Shown here one piece after another: positions 31,099 through 39,755 of a DNA stretch of 64,000 bases (position 1 is its first letter; every line of letters starts with the position of its first letter). Where the stretch lies: contig JAJYYG010000138.1 of the NCBI GenBank assembly GCA_021801235.1, forward strand, positions 24,899-88,898. The letters are read 5' to 3'. The position numbers and the translations under genes are program-made. This stretch comes from Actinomycetes bacterium. Lineage in GTDB: Bacteria > Actinomycetota > Acidimicrobiia > Acidimicrobiales > RAAP-2. The notes under the pieces were generated by a model. It ran no database searches and was not told where the DNA came from. It saw only the letters and a program-made list of their open reading frames with translations.

Positions 31099-32010
31099 TC
31101 AGCCCGCGGCCGCTCCGAACCCGGCGTTGTCCACCACCGCCCGGCTGAACGGACGGGCCAGGGCGCGCAGCTCGGCGCACCCCTCCTCGCCGAGCGCCTC
31201 GTACGGGAACACGGCCAGACGGTCGGTCTCGTCCTCCACGCGCTGACGGGCGGCCCGCCCGGCCTCGTTGAGGGGCGGGGGAGCGCCGGCACCGGCGGAC
31301 GCGGCCCCGTCCGGAGGCGCGTCCTCGAGCCATCCCCGGACACGGACCCGCTCGACCCCGGCCTCCCACTCCCCGTCCGACCATCCCCGGGAGCTCCTGA
31401 GGAAGCCCATCGGGACCTCGCCGGAGGCGACGTGGACGACGAGCGCCTCGACCGGGTCGAGCCCGGCCACGGTGAGGGCGGCGAGGTGGCCGTCGCCCCG
31501 GAACTCGCGCAGGCAGCTCTGTGCGTGCCACAGCACGAGGTGCGCCGCCTCGGGCCAGGCCAGACCGGCATGCCCCGCGAACAGCGGCCGTCCGGCCGGT
31601 CGCTCCGACGCCCGTTCGGCGGCGGCGCGGGCCAGCTCGGCGGCACGCGCCATCTCCGGCGACCCCACGGCGTCCCCGAGGAGGCGTCGCAGGGCGCGGT
31701 CGGCGGCCTGCCGTCGGGCATCGAGGATCGCTTCGGGCGGGGCGGTCCGCCACGCGTCGGGGAGCACGGCACGTACCAGGCGCGGGTGGAAGTTGAAGAA
31801 GGTGGCGATCACCGTCTCGGCGCCGACCGCACCCATCGGTGCGGACCGGGAGGCGAAGTACCCGGCTTCCGGCCGGAGGCCCAGGGCCGCGTAGGCCTCG
31901 GCGGCCTCGGGGGCGAAGTAGATCATCCCGTGCAGCGGTTCCACCGTGCGCCACGTCTTCCGTGCGGTGGTGGGAGCGACCGGGGAGGGCGGGACGTCGG
32001 CGGGGGGCAT
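31099..32010 (-). CDS. SCO6745-family protein
   Basis: This 303-residue protein matches the actinobacterial SCO6745 family, whose function is not established: PLHGMIYFAPEAAEAYAALGL near residue 28, GYFASRSAPMG, a VIATFFNFHPRLV motif, a four-helix region rich in Ala/Arg, LWHAQSCLREFRGDGHLAAL, and an acidic C-terminal helix set ending in DETDRLAVFPYEALGEEG. It resembles winged-helix-like regulators fused to a helical domain. ATG 32010 is chosen because TACGCT (minus strand, 32021-32016) ends 5 nt upstream. It converges on bioD. Confidence 0.75.
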   Translation of the reverse strand: MPPADVPPSPVAPTTARKTWRTVEPLHGMIYFAPEAAEAYAALGLRPEAGYFASRSAPMGAVGAETVIATFFNFHPRLVRAVLPDAWRTAPPEAILDARRQAADRALRRLLGDAVGSPEMARAAELARAAAERASERPAGRPLFAGHAGLAWPEAAHLVLWHAQSCLREFRGDGHLAALTVAGLDPVEALVVHVASGEVPMGFLRSSRGWSDGEWEAGVERVRVRGWLEDAPPDGAASAGAGAPPPLNEAGRAARQRVEDETDRLAVFPYEALGEEGCAELRALARPFSRAVVDNAGFGAAAG

Positions 32011-32162
32011 GGTCGAGCGTAACCCGGCCGGCCGGCACGACCGGGCCACGACCCCGGCCCGGGGCACCCGTGTGCGGTCCGTGCCGTCTCCGGAGGCAGG
32101 TCCCGTACAGTGAGGGGGCGGACCCTGGCATCCGGGCCGCACAGTCGAGCACGGAGCGGTCG

Positions 32163-32375
32163 ATGCTGAACGGTGTGTCGGGAATGGTCGGGGAGTCGGC
32201 GGTGGTCACCAAGCCGGTGGGCGCGCGCCACGATCCCGGAGCGGTGCGGGCCCGCGGCGAGGAGTGGTACGCGGTGTCGCTCTTCCCCGGCACGACCATC
32301 GAGGTGGGGGCCACCGTCGTGGTGGCCGACGTCGATCGGGGTCTGCTCGTCGTCTACCCCGAGAGCACCGGATAG
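32163..32375 (+). CDS. stand-alone NfeD C-terminal (OB-fold) domain
   Basis: The 70-residue protein consists only of the NfeD soluble domain: MVGESAVVTKPV, then VRARGEEWYAVSL, IEVGATVVVADVDRGLLVVYPE. NfeD proteins partner with SPFH/stomatin proteins, and the next gene here is one. It lacks the membrane helices and protease domain of full-length NfeD, so membrane placement would depend on its partner. TACAGT (32106-32111) is a possible -10, giving a ~45-nt leader. Confidence 0.72.
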   Translation: MLNGVSGMVGESAVVTKPVGARHDPGAVRARGEEWYAVSLFPGTTIEVGATVVVADVDRGLLVVYPESTG

Positions 32376-32486
32376 CGCCCGGGGACGGCTCCCGCTCTCG
32401 CCACGGAACGCGGGGTCCCGGCCGGCGACGACCGGATGGCGCCCGGCGTTGTGTGCAACAGTGGCCCCCGGAGAGAGGTGGTCACC

Positions 32487-33527
32487 ATGCTCGTGGGTAC
32501 CAGCAGCAGCGCCACGGTCGGCGGCATCGTCGTCGCCGTGGTAGTGGTGGGGGTGGTCTTCGTCTTCTTGAAGTCGGGGCTCAAGGTCGTCCAGCAGGGG
32601 AGCGTCGGCGTCGTCAAGCGGTTCGGACAGTTCCGGGTGATCCACCAGCCCGGCCTGCACCTGCTGATCCCGTTCGCCGACCGGATGGACAAGGTCGACA
32701 TCCGCGAGTTCCCCCACACCGGGGACCAGCAGGCGGTCATCACCCAGGACAACGTCTCCCTCTGGGTGAGCGCCACGATCTTCTGCCAGGTGACCGACGT
32801 CAAGCTCGCCCTCTTCGAGGTGGACGACTACTCGCTCGCCATCGACCAGATGTCCCGCACCGCGCTGCGGGCGGTCTTCGGAGAGCTCACCCTCGACCAG
32901 TCCCTCTCCGAACGGGAGACCATCAACACGAAGATGCAGGACCACATGGCCGAGGCCACCCTGAAGTGGGGGGTTCGGCTGAACCGGATCGAGATCCTCG
33001 ACATCACGCCGCCGGCCAACGTGCTGCAGGCGATGTCGGAGCAGAAGGAGGCCGAACAGCACAAGCGGGCGGCCATCTTGAAGTCGGAGGGTGACCAGCA
33101 GTCGGCCATCAACAGCGCGCAGGGACGCAAGCAGGCGGCGGTGTTGGAGGCGGAGGGCCAGAAGCAGGCAGCCATCCTGGCGGCCGAGGGCCAGAAGCAG
33201 GTGCTCGAGCTGCGCGCGGACGGAGAGAAGCGCGCCGCCCAGCTGCGCGGCGAGGGGGAGGCGGCCGCCCTCGACGCCATCGACACATCGGTCATCCGGC
33301 CCAACACGCTGGCGGTGATGCAGCTCCGCGCGCTCAAGGACGTCGCCACCTCGCCGAACGCGAAGATCGTCGTGCCCTACGAGGCGGCCGGCCTGGTGGG
33401 CGCCGCTCAGGTGCTGGTCTCCGCCCTCAACGACTCCGGAGGGGACCGGGGACCGACCGCCAACGGCCGGGGTCCGTCCACCGTCCCGGACGCGGTCCCG
33501 CCCCCGCCGGGCTACCCCGGGAACTGA
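32487..33527 (+). CDS. SPFH/Band 7 (stomatin-like) membrane-scaffold protein
   Basis: The 346-residue protein has one N-terminal membrane helix (residues ~12-32), then an SPFH domain: VVQQGSVGVVKRFGQF, PGLHLLIPFADRMDKVDIRE, and SRTALRAVFGELTLDQSLSER. A coiled-coil follows with Ala/Glu/Gln repeats (AEGQKQAAILAAEGQKQ), and the tail is Pro-rich. Such proteins form ring-like membrane cages that organise microdomains and quality control. ATG 32487 has an AGAGAGGTGG Shine-Dalgarno. It follows the NfeD-like gene in the same direction. Confidence 0.9.
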   Translation: MLVGTSSSATVGGIVVAVVVVGVVFVFLKSGLKVVQQGSVGVVKRFGQFRVIHQPGLHLLIPFADRMDKVDIREFPHTGDQQAVITQDNVSLWVSATIFCQVTDVKLALFEVDDYSLAIDQMSRTALRAVFGELTLDQSLSERETINTKMQDHMAEATLKWGVRLNRIEILDITPPANVLQAMSEQKEAEQHKRAAILKSEGDQQSAINSAQGRKQAAVLEAEGQKQAAILAAEGQKQVLELRADGEKRAAQLRGEGEAAALDAIDTSVIRPNTLAVMQLRALKDVATSPNAKIVVPYEAAGLVGAAQVLVSALNDSGGDRGPTANGRGPSTVPDAVPPPPGYPGN

Positions 33528-33550
33528 CCTGGCACGCCGGCCGGTGCCGG

Positions 33551-35149
33551 CTACTTCATCTCCACCAGGTCGAGCTCTTCCTCGTCCCAGTGGGTGAAGC
33601 GCTCGTCGGGGAGCTTCAGGCTGTGGGTGGGGGCGAGCGCTTCGACGAACGAGCGGTCGTGGCTCACCACCACGATGGTGCCGGGCCAATGGCTCAACAT
33701 CTTCCCCACCGCCTCGATGGAGGTGGGGTCGAGGTTGTTGGTCGGTTCGTCGAGGAGCAGCACGTTGGCCTGTCCGGCGGCCAGCATGGCCAGCCCGAGC
33801 TTGGCCCGTTCCCCACCTGACAGCGTCCCCGGCATCTGGTAGGCAGCCTTACCGGCGATCCCGAACGAGCCGAGGAGGGATCGCCGTTCCGTCTCGGTGG
33901 TGAGGATGGTGTCGTCGATGTTGTCGAGGACGGAGACGGACAGGTCGACCTGCTCGTGCTCCTGGGCGAAGTAGCCGATGGAGACGTTCGCACCGAGCTC
34001 GACGGTTCCGCCGGTCGGCGACTGCACACCCGCCAGGCAACGGAGCAGGCTCGACTTCCCGGCCCCGTTTCGCCCGATGATGACCACCCGGTCCCCCCGG
34101 CGACAGTGGAACTCGACCTCCCGGAGCACGGTGGTGGCGCCGTAGCGGACGGAGAGGCCGTTGGCCCGGATCGGCACCTCCGCCGACCGCCGCGGCGTCG
34201 GGAGCCGGAAGGTGCTCTTGCGCTCGCGGGCGTGGACCTCGGTCTTGGACGTCTCGAGCCGCTCCACCCGCTTGTCGATCGACTTGGCCACCCGGGCCCG
34301 GCGGTTGGTGCTGCCGCGCATGGAGTCGGCCAGCGTGGACAGGCGCTTGATCTCGCGGCCCTCCAGTTCGGCGGCCCGCTCGCGCTGGGTCTGGTCGGCC
34401 TCGAGCTGGACCATGTAGGACGAGTAGGTGCCCTTGAACTCGTGGAGCCGGCCCCCCGAGAGGTGGAGCACCTTGTTGATCGAGCGGTCCAACAGCTTCA
34501 GATCGTGGGAGACGACGAGGATGGCACCGGGGAACCGCTCGAGCTCGTCCATCAACCACCGTTTGGCCGGGAGGTCGAGATGGTTGGTCGGCTCGTCGAG
34601 GATCATGGTGTCCGGGCCCTGGAAGAGGATGCGGATCAGGTCGACCCGACGACGTTGGCCTCCGGAGAGGCTGTCGATGTCCTCCAGCAGGAGCTCCTCG
34701 CGCAGGCCCAGCCCGTCGGCCAACCTGGCCATCGTGGCCTCGGCCTCGTAGCCCCCGTTCTCGCGGAACTGCTCCTCGAGATCGGAGAAGAGCTCGATGT
34801 TCTCGGCGCTCGGGTCCTTGGCCATCTGGTCGCGGGCCTTGTTCAGGGCATCGTCGAGCACGTCGAGCCCGCGGGCGGACAGGACGTGGGAGAAGCCGTT
34901 CGGATCGAGCCCGAGCCCGTTCGGGACCGGTACCTGGGGGAGGTAGCTGTACGTGCCGCGGATCCGGGCGTTGCCGGTGTGGCGGACGTTCGGGGCGGGC
35001 TCGTCGATGACCACCGAGATGAACGTCGACTTGCCCGTTCCGTTGCGGCCGACCAGCCCCACCTTCTCGCCCGCCCCCACCACGAACGACGCGTCGCTGA
35101 GCAGGGTGCGGTCGCCGATCTCGATGGTGAGGGAGGAGCCGACGATCAT
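33551..35149 (-). CDS. ABC-F ATP-binding protein (translation-associated)
   Basis: The 532-residue protein has two ABC ATPase domains and no membrane segments, the ABC-F layout. First domain: GRNGTGKST near residue 36, LSGGQRRRVDLIRILF, DTMILDEPTNHLD. A basic coiled linker follows, then the second domain: GRNGAGKSS near residue 361, LSGGERAKLGLAML and LLLDEPTNNLDP. ABC-F proteins act on the ribosome (E-site factors or antibiotic protection); which role applies here is unknown. It lies downstream of dus on the same strand. Confidence 0.9.
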   Translation of the reverse strand: MIVGSSLTIEIGDRTLLSDASFVVGAGEKVGLVGRNGTGKSTFISVVIDEPAPNVRHTGNARIRGTYSYLPQVPVPNGLGLDPNGFSHVLSARGLDVLDDALNKARDQMAKDPSAENIELFSDLEEQFRENGGYEAEATMARLADGLGLREELLLEDIDSLSGGQRRRVDLIRILFQGPDTMILDEPTNHLDLPAKRWLMDELERFPGAILVVSHDLKLLDRSINKVLHLSGGRLHEFKGTYSSYMVQLEADQTQRERAAELEGREIKRLSTLADSMRGSTNRRARVAKSIDKRVERLETSKTEVHARERKSTFRLPTPRRSAEVPIRANGLSVRYGATTVLREVEFHCRRGDRVVIIGRNGAGKSSLLRCLAGVQSPTGGTVELGANVSIGYFAQEHEQVDLSVSVLDNIDDTILTTETERRSLLGSFGIAGKAAYQMPGTLSGGERAKLGLAMLAAGQANVLLLDEPTNNLDPTSIEAVGKMLSHWPGTIVVVSHDRSFVEALAPTHSLKLPDERFTHWDEEELDLVEMK

Positions 35150-35240
35150 GGTGGTGGGGACCGGCGGGCGCGGAGGGCACCCACGGACCCCCAGTCTCCC
35201 ACACCGTCCGGGCCGGGCCGGAATGGAGCGCTGGCCGCGG

Positions 35241-36419
35241 TCACCCTCCCGAGACCAGGGCGTCGGCCCCCACGGGTGGGGTCGGGTCGTCCACGGCGTC
35301 GAGCCAGCCGGCCGGGAGCTGCACCGGGCGGGGGCCGTTGGTGTGCCCCCGGGCCATGCGTCCCGCCCCGGGAGGGAAGCCGGTGTGGGGGTCGAGCCGC
35401 CCGAGCGCGGCGTCGAGATCGTCCATCGTCGAGACGAGGGCGAGTGCCCGCCGGGCGGCGGGCCCGACCGGGAAGCCGGTGACGTACCAGCTGGTGTGCT
35501 TGCGGAATTGGCGGATCCCGCTCTCCTCGCCCAACGCGTCGACCAGGAGGCAGGCGTGGGTGCGCATCACGCGGGCGACCTGGCCGAGGGTCGGCGGTTC
35601 CGGCAGGGGGCGCCCGGCGAACGCCGCGGCCAGCTCGCCGAACAGCCAGGGGCGGCCCAGGCAGCCCCGTCCGACCACCACCCCGTCGCACCCGGTGGCG
35701 TCCATCATGGCGAGCGCGTCGCCGGCCTCCCAGATGTCCCCGTTGCCGAGCACCGGGATGGACCGGACCGCTTCCTTCAGCGCGGCGATCGCCCGCCAGT
35801 CGGCGTGGCCGGAGTAGAGCTGCTCCGCCGTCCGCGCGTGGAGGGCGACCGCCGCGGCCCCGGCGGCCTCGGCGATGCGCCCGGTGTCGAGGAAGGTGGT
35901 GTGCTCGGCGTCCACGCCGATGCGGAACTTGGCGGTCACCGGCACCGCACCGGCGGCGTCGACGGCGGCGGTGATGACCGCAGCGAGCAGGGTGCGGTGG
36001 ACCGGCAGGGCCGCGCCGCCGCCCCGGCGGGTGACCTTGGCAGCCGGGCAGCCGAAGTTGAGGTCGATGTGGTCCACGCCGACCTCATCGACCAGCCGGC
36101 GGACGGCGACGCCCGTCACGGTCGGGTCCACCCCATAGAGCTGCACGCTCCGAACCGGCTCGTCCTCGTCGAACGCCACCATCTGCAGCGTCTTGGCGTT
36201 GCCCTCCACGAGCGCACGGGCGGTGACCATCTCGCTCACGTAGAGGCCGGCGCCGTAGCCCCGGCAGAGCCGGCGGAAGGCGGCCGTGGTGACGCCGGCC
36301 ATCGGAGCGAGGACGACCGGCGGGTCGACGCCGATCGGCCCGATGGAGAGGGCCCGGGCGGTGCCGCTCACCGTGCCCCCGACGGTGCCGCTCACCGTGC
36401 CCACAGCGGTGCCGCTCAC
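35241..36419 (-). CDS. dus: tRNA-dihydrouridine synthase
   Basis: This flavoenzyme reduces uridine in tRNA D-loops. It shows VVLAPMAGVTTAAFRRLCR near residue 25, SEMVTARALV, VQLYG, DLNFGCPAAKVTRRGGGAAL with the catalytic cysteine, VTAKFRIGVD, ALHARTAEQLYSG, VLGNGDIWEAGDAL and the GVVVGRGCLGRPWLF phosphate loop. GTG 36419 gives 392 residues and overlaps the maf stop (GTGA). The first ~25 residues are VSGT/VGT repeats encoded by a 24-bp tandem repeat, so a start 24 or 48 nt further in is equally possible. Confidence 0.92.
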   Translation of the reverse strand: MSGTAVGTVSGTVGGTVSGTARALSIGPIGVDPPVVLAPMAGVTTAAFRRLCRGYGAGLYVSEMVTARALVEGNAKTLQMVAFDEDEPVRSVQLYGVDPTVTGVAVRRLVDEVGVDHIDLNFGCPAAKVTRRGGGAALPVHRTLLAAVITAAVDAAGAVPVTAKFRIGVDAEHTTFLDTGRIAEAAGAAAVALHARTAEQLYSGHADWRAIAALKEAVRSIPVLGNGDIWEAGDALAMMDATGCDGVVVGRGCLGRPWLFGELAAAFAGRPLPEPPTLGQVARVMRTHACLLVDALGEESGIRQFRKHTSWYVTGFPVGPAARRALALVSTMDDLDAALGRLDPHTGFPPGAGRMARGHTNGPRPVQLPAGWLDAVDDPTPPVGADALVSGG

Positions 36420-36432
36420 CGTGCCCACAGCG
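36361..36432. repeat. 24-bp tandem repeat, three copies, at the maf/dus junction
   Basis: Three copies begin at 36361, 36385 and 36409. The unit contains the sequence that forms the end of maf (ALWAR plus stop) and a GTG usable as dus start, so the junction itself has been multiplied. Because 24 is a multiple of three the dus frame is preserved. Confidence 0.88.
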
Positions 36433-37012
36433 CTGTGACCGGGATGCCGAGCCGGCGCAGGAGGGTGCGGAACATCGGGAGCGAGAGCCCGATCACGTTG
36501 GACGGGTCTCCGACGATCCCGTCGATGAACGGGGCCGACCGCCCGTCGAGGGTGAACGCCCCGGCCACCGCCGCCGCCTCGCCGGTGGCGACGTACGCCT
36601 CGAGCTCGGCGTCGTCCGCGTCCCCGAAGCGGACCACCGTGGCGGCCACCGCCGAGACCCGCCCCCCGGTCCGTTCGTCGACCAGACAGTGGCCGGTGTG
36701 GAGGGTCCCCTCCCGCCCCCGCATGGCGCGGAGCCACCGGAGCGCCTCCTCGGCGCTCGACGGCTTGCCGTGACGCCGGCCCTCGAACTCGAGGATCGAA
36801 TCGCATCCGACGACCACCGCGTCGCCGTCCGGTCGGGCCACGGCGACGGCCTTGCGCTCCGCGAGGCGCAGGGCCATCGACCCTGCGCCCGCATCGTCCG
36901 GGTCGTCCTCGGGGACGCCGCTCACCACGACGGTCGGAGCGAAGCCCGCGTCCCGGAGGAGCCGGAGGCGGGCGGGGGACCCCGAGGCGAGGACGAGGGA
37001 GCGTTCGGGCAC
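36416..37012 (-). CDS. maf: Maf-family nucleotide pyrophosphatase
   Basis: Maf proteins hydrolyse non-canonical or regular nucleoside triphosphates to monophosphates. The 198-residue protein has SLVLASGSPARLRLLRDAGF at residues ~5-24, VVVGCDSILEFEG near residue 66, KPSSAEEALRWL, and GAFTLDGRSAPFIDGIVGDPSNVIGL at about 148-173. GTG 37012 is preceded at 6 nt by TACCAT (minus strand), suggesting a leaderless mRNA. It overlaps dus by 4 nt. Confidence 0.92.
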   Translation of the reverse strand: MPERSLVLASGSPARLRLLRDAGFAPTVVVSGVPEDDPDDAGAGSMALRLAERKAVAVARPDGDAVVVGCDSILEFEGRRHGKPSSAEEALRWLRAMRGREGTLHTGHCLVDERTGGRVSAVAATVVRFGDADDAELEAYVATGEAAAVAGAFTLDGRSAPFIDGIVGDPSNVIGLSLPMFRTLLRRLGIPVTALWAR

Positions 37013-37070
37013 CCCCCGATGGTAGGGGGTGCGCCGGGGTCCGGTGTCGGCACGCGGCCGGGCGCCGGCG

Positions 37071-37136
37071 GGTTGGCGCCGGGTCGGCCGCGGGTTGGCG
37101 CCGGCCCGGCCGCGGGTTGGCGCCGGCCCGGCGACG
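37071..37136. repeat. 22-bp tandem repeat, three copies
   Basis: GGGTTGGCGCCGG cores recur at 37071, 37093 and 37115 with GC-rich linkers. They occupy the spacer between divergent maf and the DUF3039 gene, just upstream of the ATG at 37152. Confidence 0.85.
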
Positions 37137-37151
37137 CGCGATCCTGGGGGG

Positions 37152-37433
37152 ATGACCGAGTCCGGAACGACCGTCGCCCCCCGCCTGTCCGACCCCCAAC
37201 TCGACGGGGACCACGACCGGATGGCCCACATCGTCCTCGAGGGGTTCCGATCGGACGAGGGGGACTTCGTGTCGGCCGGCCCCTCGGTGGTGGAGGGGAT
37301 GGTGAACGGCACGGCCGTCAGGGCCCTGTGCGGCAAGGTCTGGGTGCCCGGTCGCGACCCGAAGCGGTACGGGGTCTGCCCGACGTGCAAGGAGATCGCC
37401 GAGAGCAGGGGGTGGAGGGTCCCGGCGGGCTGA
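37152..37433 (+). CDS. DUF3039-family protein
   Basis: This 93-residue actinobacterial protein has the family pattern: an N-terminal DGDHDRMAHIV, a central VVEGMVNGTAVRALCGKVWVP and a C-terminal CPTCKEIAES. Three cysteines (one in ALCGK, two in CPTC) could bind metal. Its function is unknown. ATG 37152 is preceded by a 22-bp tandem repeat block. No operon partner is evident. Confidence 0.83.
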   Translation: MTESGTTVAPRLSDPQLDGDHDRMAHIVLEGFRSDEGDFVSAGPSVVEGMVNGTAVRALCGKVWVPGRDPKRYGVCPTCKEIAESRGWRVPAG

Positions 37434-37498
37434 GCTCCGTCCGAGCGCCGTCGCACCTCCTCCGGCGGCGGGCCCCCGACCGGGACGCCCCTCTGGCG

Positions 37499-37570
37499 GT
37501 GCCGGTGCCTATCGTGGTGCCGGTGCCTATCGTGGTGCCGGTGCCTATCGTGGTGCCGGTGCCTATCGTG
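37499..37570 (+). promoter_or_regulatory. four 18-bp tandem copies, each with a TATCGT -10-like hexamer
   Basis: The unit GGTGCCGGTGCCTATCGT is repeated four times without change, the last ending 5 nt before the ATG at 37576. TATCGT in the last copy (37564-37569) is placed 6 nt before the start, the same spacing as the TATCGT before 2589. The result is either a multiplied promoter or an array of operator sites. Confidence 0.65.
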
Positions 37571-37575
37571 GTCCG

Positions 37576-38043
37576 ATGGCATCCTCCCCGGTCATCGGGT
37601 ACCGCCGGGAGTTCCACTTCCCCGACCCACCCGAGGTGGTCTGGGCGGCCGTCGAGGAGGTGGACCGGTTCGAGGAGTGGTGGCTCTGGCTGCACGAGTT
37701 CCGGCTCGACGGCCCAGGTCTGGTGGACGGTGCGGTCCTCCGCGGCGTGGTGGCGCCTCCGCTCCCGTACCGGATGCGGATCGAAGTGGAGCTGGTCCGC
37801 TGCGACCGCCCCAGCCGTGTCGACGCGTTGATCCGCGGCGACCTCGAGGGACACGGCGAGCTCCGGCTCCATCCGGACAGGTCCGGCACCCGGGCCGAGG
37901 TCTCTTGGGAGATCGAGATGATGCAGCGTCCGATGCGCATCGCCAGCCGGTTCGCCCTTCCGATGCTGCGTTGGGGTCACGACCGGGTGGTCGAGATGAC
38001 GGTGGCCGGGTTCCGTCACCGGATGGAGCCGGGCGGCCGTTGA
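37576..38043 (+). CDS. SRPBCC (polyketide cyclase/START-like) family protein
   Basis: The 155-residue protein has the SRPBCC ligand-pocket pattern: REFHFPDPPEVVWAAVEEVDRFEEWW near the N-terminus, central strands VDGAVLRGVVAPPLPYRMRIEVELV, and a C-terminal helix MLRWGHDRVVEMTVAGFRHRM. Ligand and role are unknown. It stands between a DUF3039 gene and a convergent UbiA-like gene. The start is directly after the 18-bp repeat array. Confidence 0.8.
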   Translation: MASSPVIGYRREFHFPDPPEVVWAAVEEVDRFEEWWLWLHEFRLDGPGLVDGAVLRGVVAPPLPYRMRIEVELVRCDRPSRVDALIRGDLEGHGELRLHPDRSGTRAEVSWEIEMMQRPMRIASRFALPMLRWGHDRVVEMTVAGFRHRMEPGGR

Positions 38044-38083
38044 GGGCGGCGGTCGGCACGACCGCGCCGGGCCCGCGCGGCGG

Positions 38084-38833
38084 TCAGCTCAGCCGCGCCA
38101 CGGCCAGGGCGGCGGCGGTCAGCACGACCGCCCACGCCATGGCCCCGAGTGCCCGTTCGATCGGCGCCAGCAGCACCTCCCGGTCGAGGGAGACGACCCG
38201 GCCGTCGGCCAGGGTGAGGGAGCCTTCGACCCGACCGGTCCGCCTACGGAGCAACCGGGCCGGGGTGCTCAGTCGCCGCTGGGCCAGGGAAAGGGCGAAG
38301 GCGCCACCGGCGGCGATCACCGATGCGGGGGCGAGGCGCCCGTCCTGGGCGACGGCGGCGGTGAGCACGGGGAACGCGCCCCATGCGCCGGCGAAGGTCG
38401 CGTCGTTGTGCAGCGCGCCGCCGAGGAGCTCGAGGTTGTAGGCGACCACCACGACCGGTCCGGCCACCATGAACGGGACGAGACCCCAGCCGACCTGGAC
38501 GACTCCGACCACTCCGAGCCCGACCGCCCCGACCAGGGCGACGACTGCCGACACCACCAGGACCGGCGAAGGGATGCGGGTGCGGAGGGGACGGCCGTGC
38601 AGCTCGTCGAGTGCGTGGGCGGCGATGCCGACGGCGAGGAAGAACGCCAGGACGGCGGCGAGCATCCGGGTCAGGTCGACGTGGGGGACCAGCGAGGCAC
38701 CGATGACCACGTAGGCCAGGTGCCATGCGGTGTAGGGCGGGTGCAGGAGGGTCCACCAGTCCCGCAGACTTCCCGGCGCCGCCGCGTAGAACGCGGGTCG
38801 GGGCTGGGTGGGCGGGGCCGCCCCACCGTCCAC
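38084..38833 (-). CDS. UbiA-like prenyltransferase-related membrane protein
   Basis: The 249-residue protein has about seven hydrophobic segments. WWTLLHPPYTAWHLAYVVIG, AHALDELHGRPL (an acidic motif where UbiA enzymes bind Mg-diphosphate), and a later YNLELLGGALHNDATFAGAW acidic region suggest a divergent UbiA fold. If so, it would attach a polyprenyl chain to an aromatic acceptor. The GTG start overlaps the methyltransferase stop by 1 nt, so the two are an operon. Assignment is moderate because the acidic motifs depart from the NDxxDxxxD consensus. Confidence 0.55.
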   Translation of the reverse strand: MDGGAAPPTQPRPAFYAAAPGSLRDWWTLLHPPYTAWHLAYVVIGASLVPHVDLTRMLAAVLAFFLAVGIAAHALDELHGRPLRTRIPSPVLVVSAVVALVGAVGLGVVGVVQVGWGLVPFMVAGPVVVVAYNLELLGGALHNDATFAGAWGAFPVLTAAVAQDGRLAPASVIAAGGAFALSLAQRRLSTPARLLRRRTGRVEGSLTLADGRVVSLDREVLLAPIERALGAMAWAVVLTAAALAVARLS

Positions 38834-39657
38834 TACCGGCCTCCGGGGACGTCCGGCGGGTCGTGCGTTGCGTCCGGCGTTCCTCCGCCCCCGGCGCGCG
38901 TGCCCCACAGCACCAGCCCACCCCCGAGGCTCATCAGGCGGACCCCGATGTGCTCGAACCCGGCCCGCCGCCAAGCGTCGATGGTCCACGGCAGGGGGTA
39001 GCGCCGGTAGTGTCGCGAGATGTTGGGACCGAGGAAACATCCCACCGTGAACCAGGCCCTGCCTCCGGTGATCCCGCCGGCCACCGGGAGCACCAGCCGG
39101 GTGTACCCCCACCACCAGAAGCGCCAGAACCGGTTCGGGGGGACGAAGAACTCGAGGCTGGCCACGGTGCCGCCCGGGGCCACGACCCTCGCCAACTCCG
39201 TCAGCGTCTGCTGCGGATCGTCCACGTAGCGCAGGAGGTAGGTGAAGGTGAGGGCGTCGAAGCTGGCGTCTGCGAAAGGAAGCTGCTGCCCCCGCCCGAG
39301 GACCAGCCCGATGCGGTCGCCCACGCCGGCCCGCCCGACGTTGACCGCCCCCTGGCGGAGCATCTCCTCGGTGAGGTCGACCCCGACGATGCGTGCGTCG
39401 GTGCGGGCGGCCAGCTCGAGGGTCACGCCGGCCGGACCGCACGCGACGTCGAGCACGGTCCGGGGTCGGGCCCTGGCGACGGCCGCCACCGCCGCGCTCC
39501 GCCAGCGGCGGTCCTGGCCGAGGGACAGGAGGTCGGCCAGCGCGTCGTAGCGGCGGGGGAGGGGGGTGAACAGGCGCCTGGCGAACCGGTCACGCTCCCC
39601 CGCGGATGCGGCACCGCCGTCGCACCCACCGGACGTCCCGGACGCGTCACTCCTCAC
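38833..39657 (-). CDS. UbiE/MenG-like SAM-dependent methyltransferase
   Basis: The 274-residue protein shows RRYDALADLLSLGQDRRWR near residue 36, motif I VLDVACGPAGVTLELA near residue 67, RGQQLPFADASFDALTFTYLLRYV, and LARVVAPGGTVASLEFFVPP, all typical of the UbiE/COQ5 quinone C-methyltransferase family. Its operon partner is UbiA-like and the divergent neighbour is a geranylgeranyl-reductase-like flavoprotein, which supports a menaquinone-type role. GTG 39657 is chosen; a TATCGT hexamer (minus strand, 39712-39707) could be its -10. Confidence 0.8.
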   Translation of the reverse strand: MRSDASGTSGGCDGGAASAGERDRFARRLFTPLPRRYDALADLLSLGQDRRWRSAAVAAVARARPRTVLDVACGPAGVTLELAARTDARIVGVDLTEEMLRQGAVNVGRAGVGDRIGLVLGRGQQLPFADASFDALTFTYLLRYVDDPQQTLTELARVVAPGGTVASLEFFVPPNRFWRFWWWGYTRLVLPVAGGITGGRAWFTVGCFLGPNISRHYRRYPLPWTIDAWRRAGFEHIGVRLMSLGGGLVLWGTRAGGGGTPDATHDPPDVPGGR

Positions 39658-39755
39658 TGGTGGCCTCGCGTCGGCGCATCCGACCTCCCCCGGGCTGCAA
39701 TGATCAGACGATAGCCCTCCGGCATCCCGGAGAGGCCCGGACGTCCGGGGGGAGC

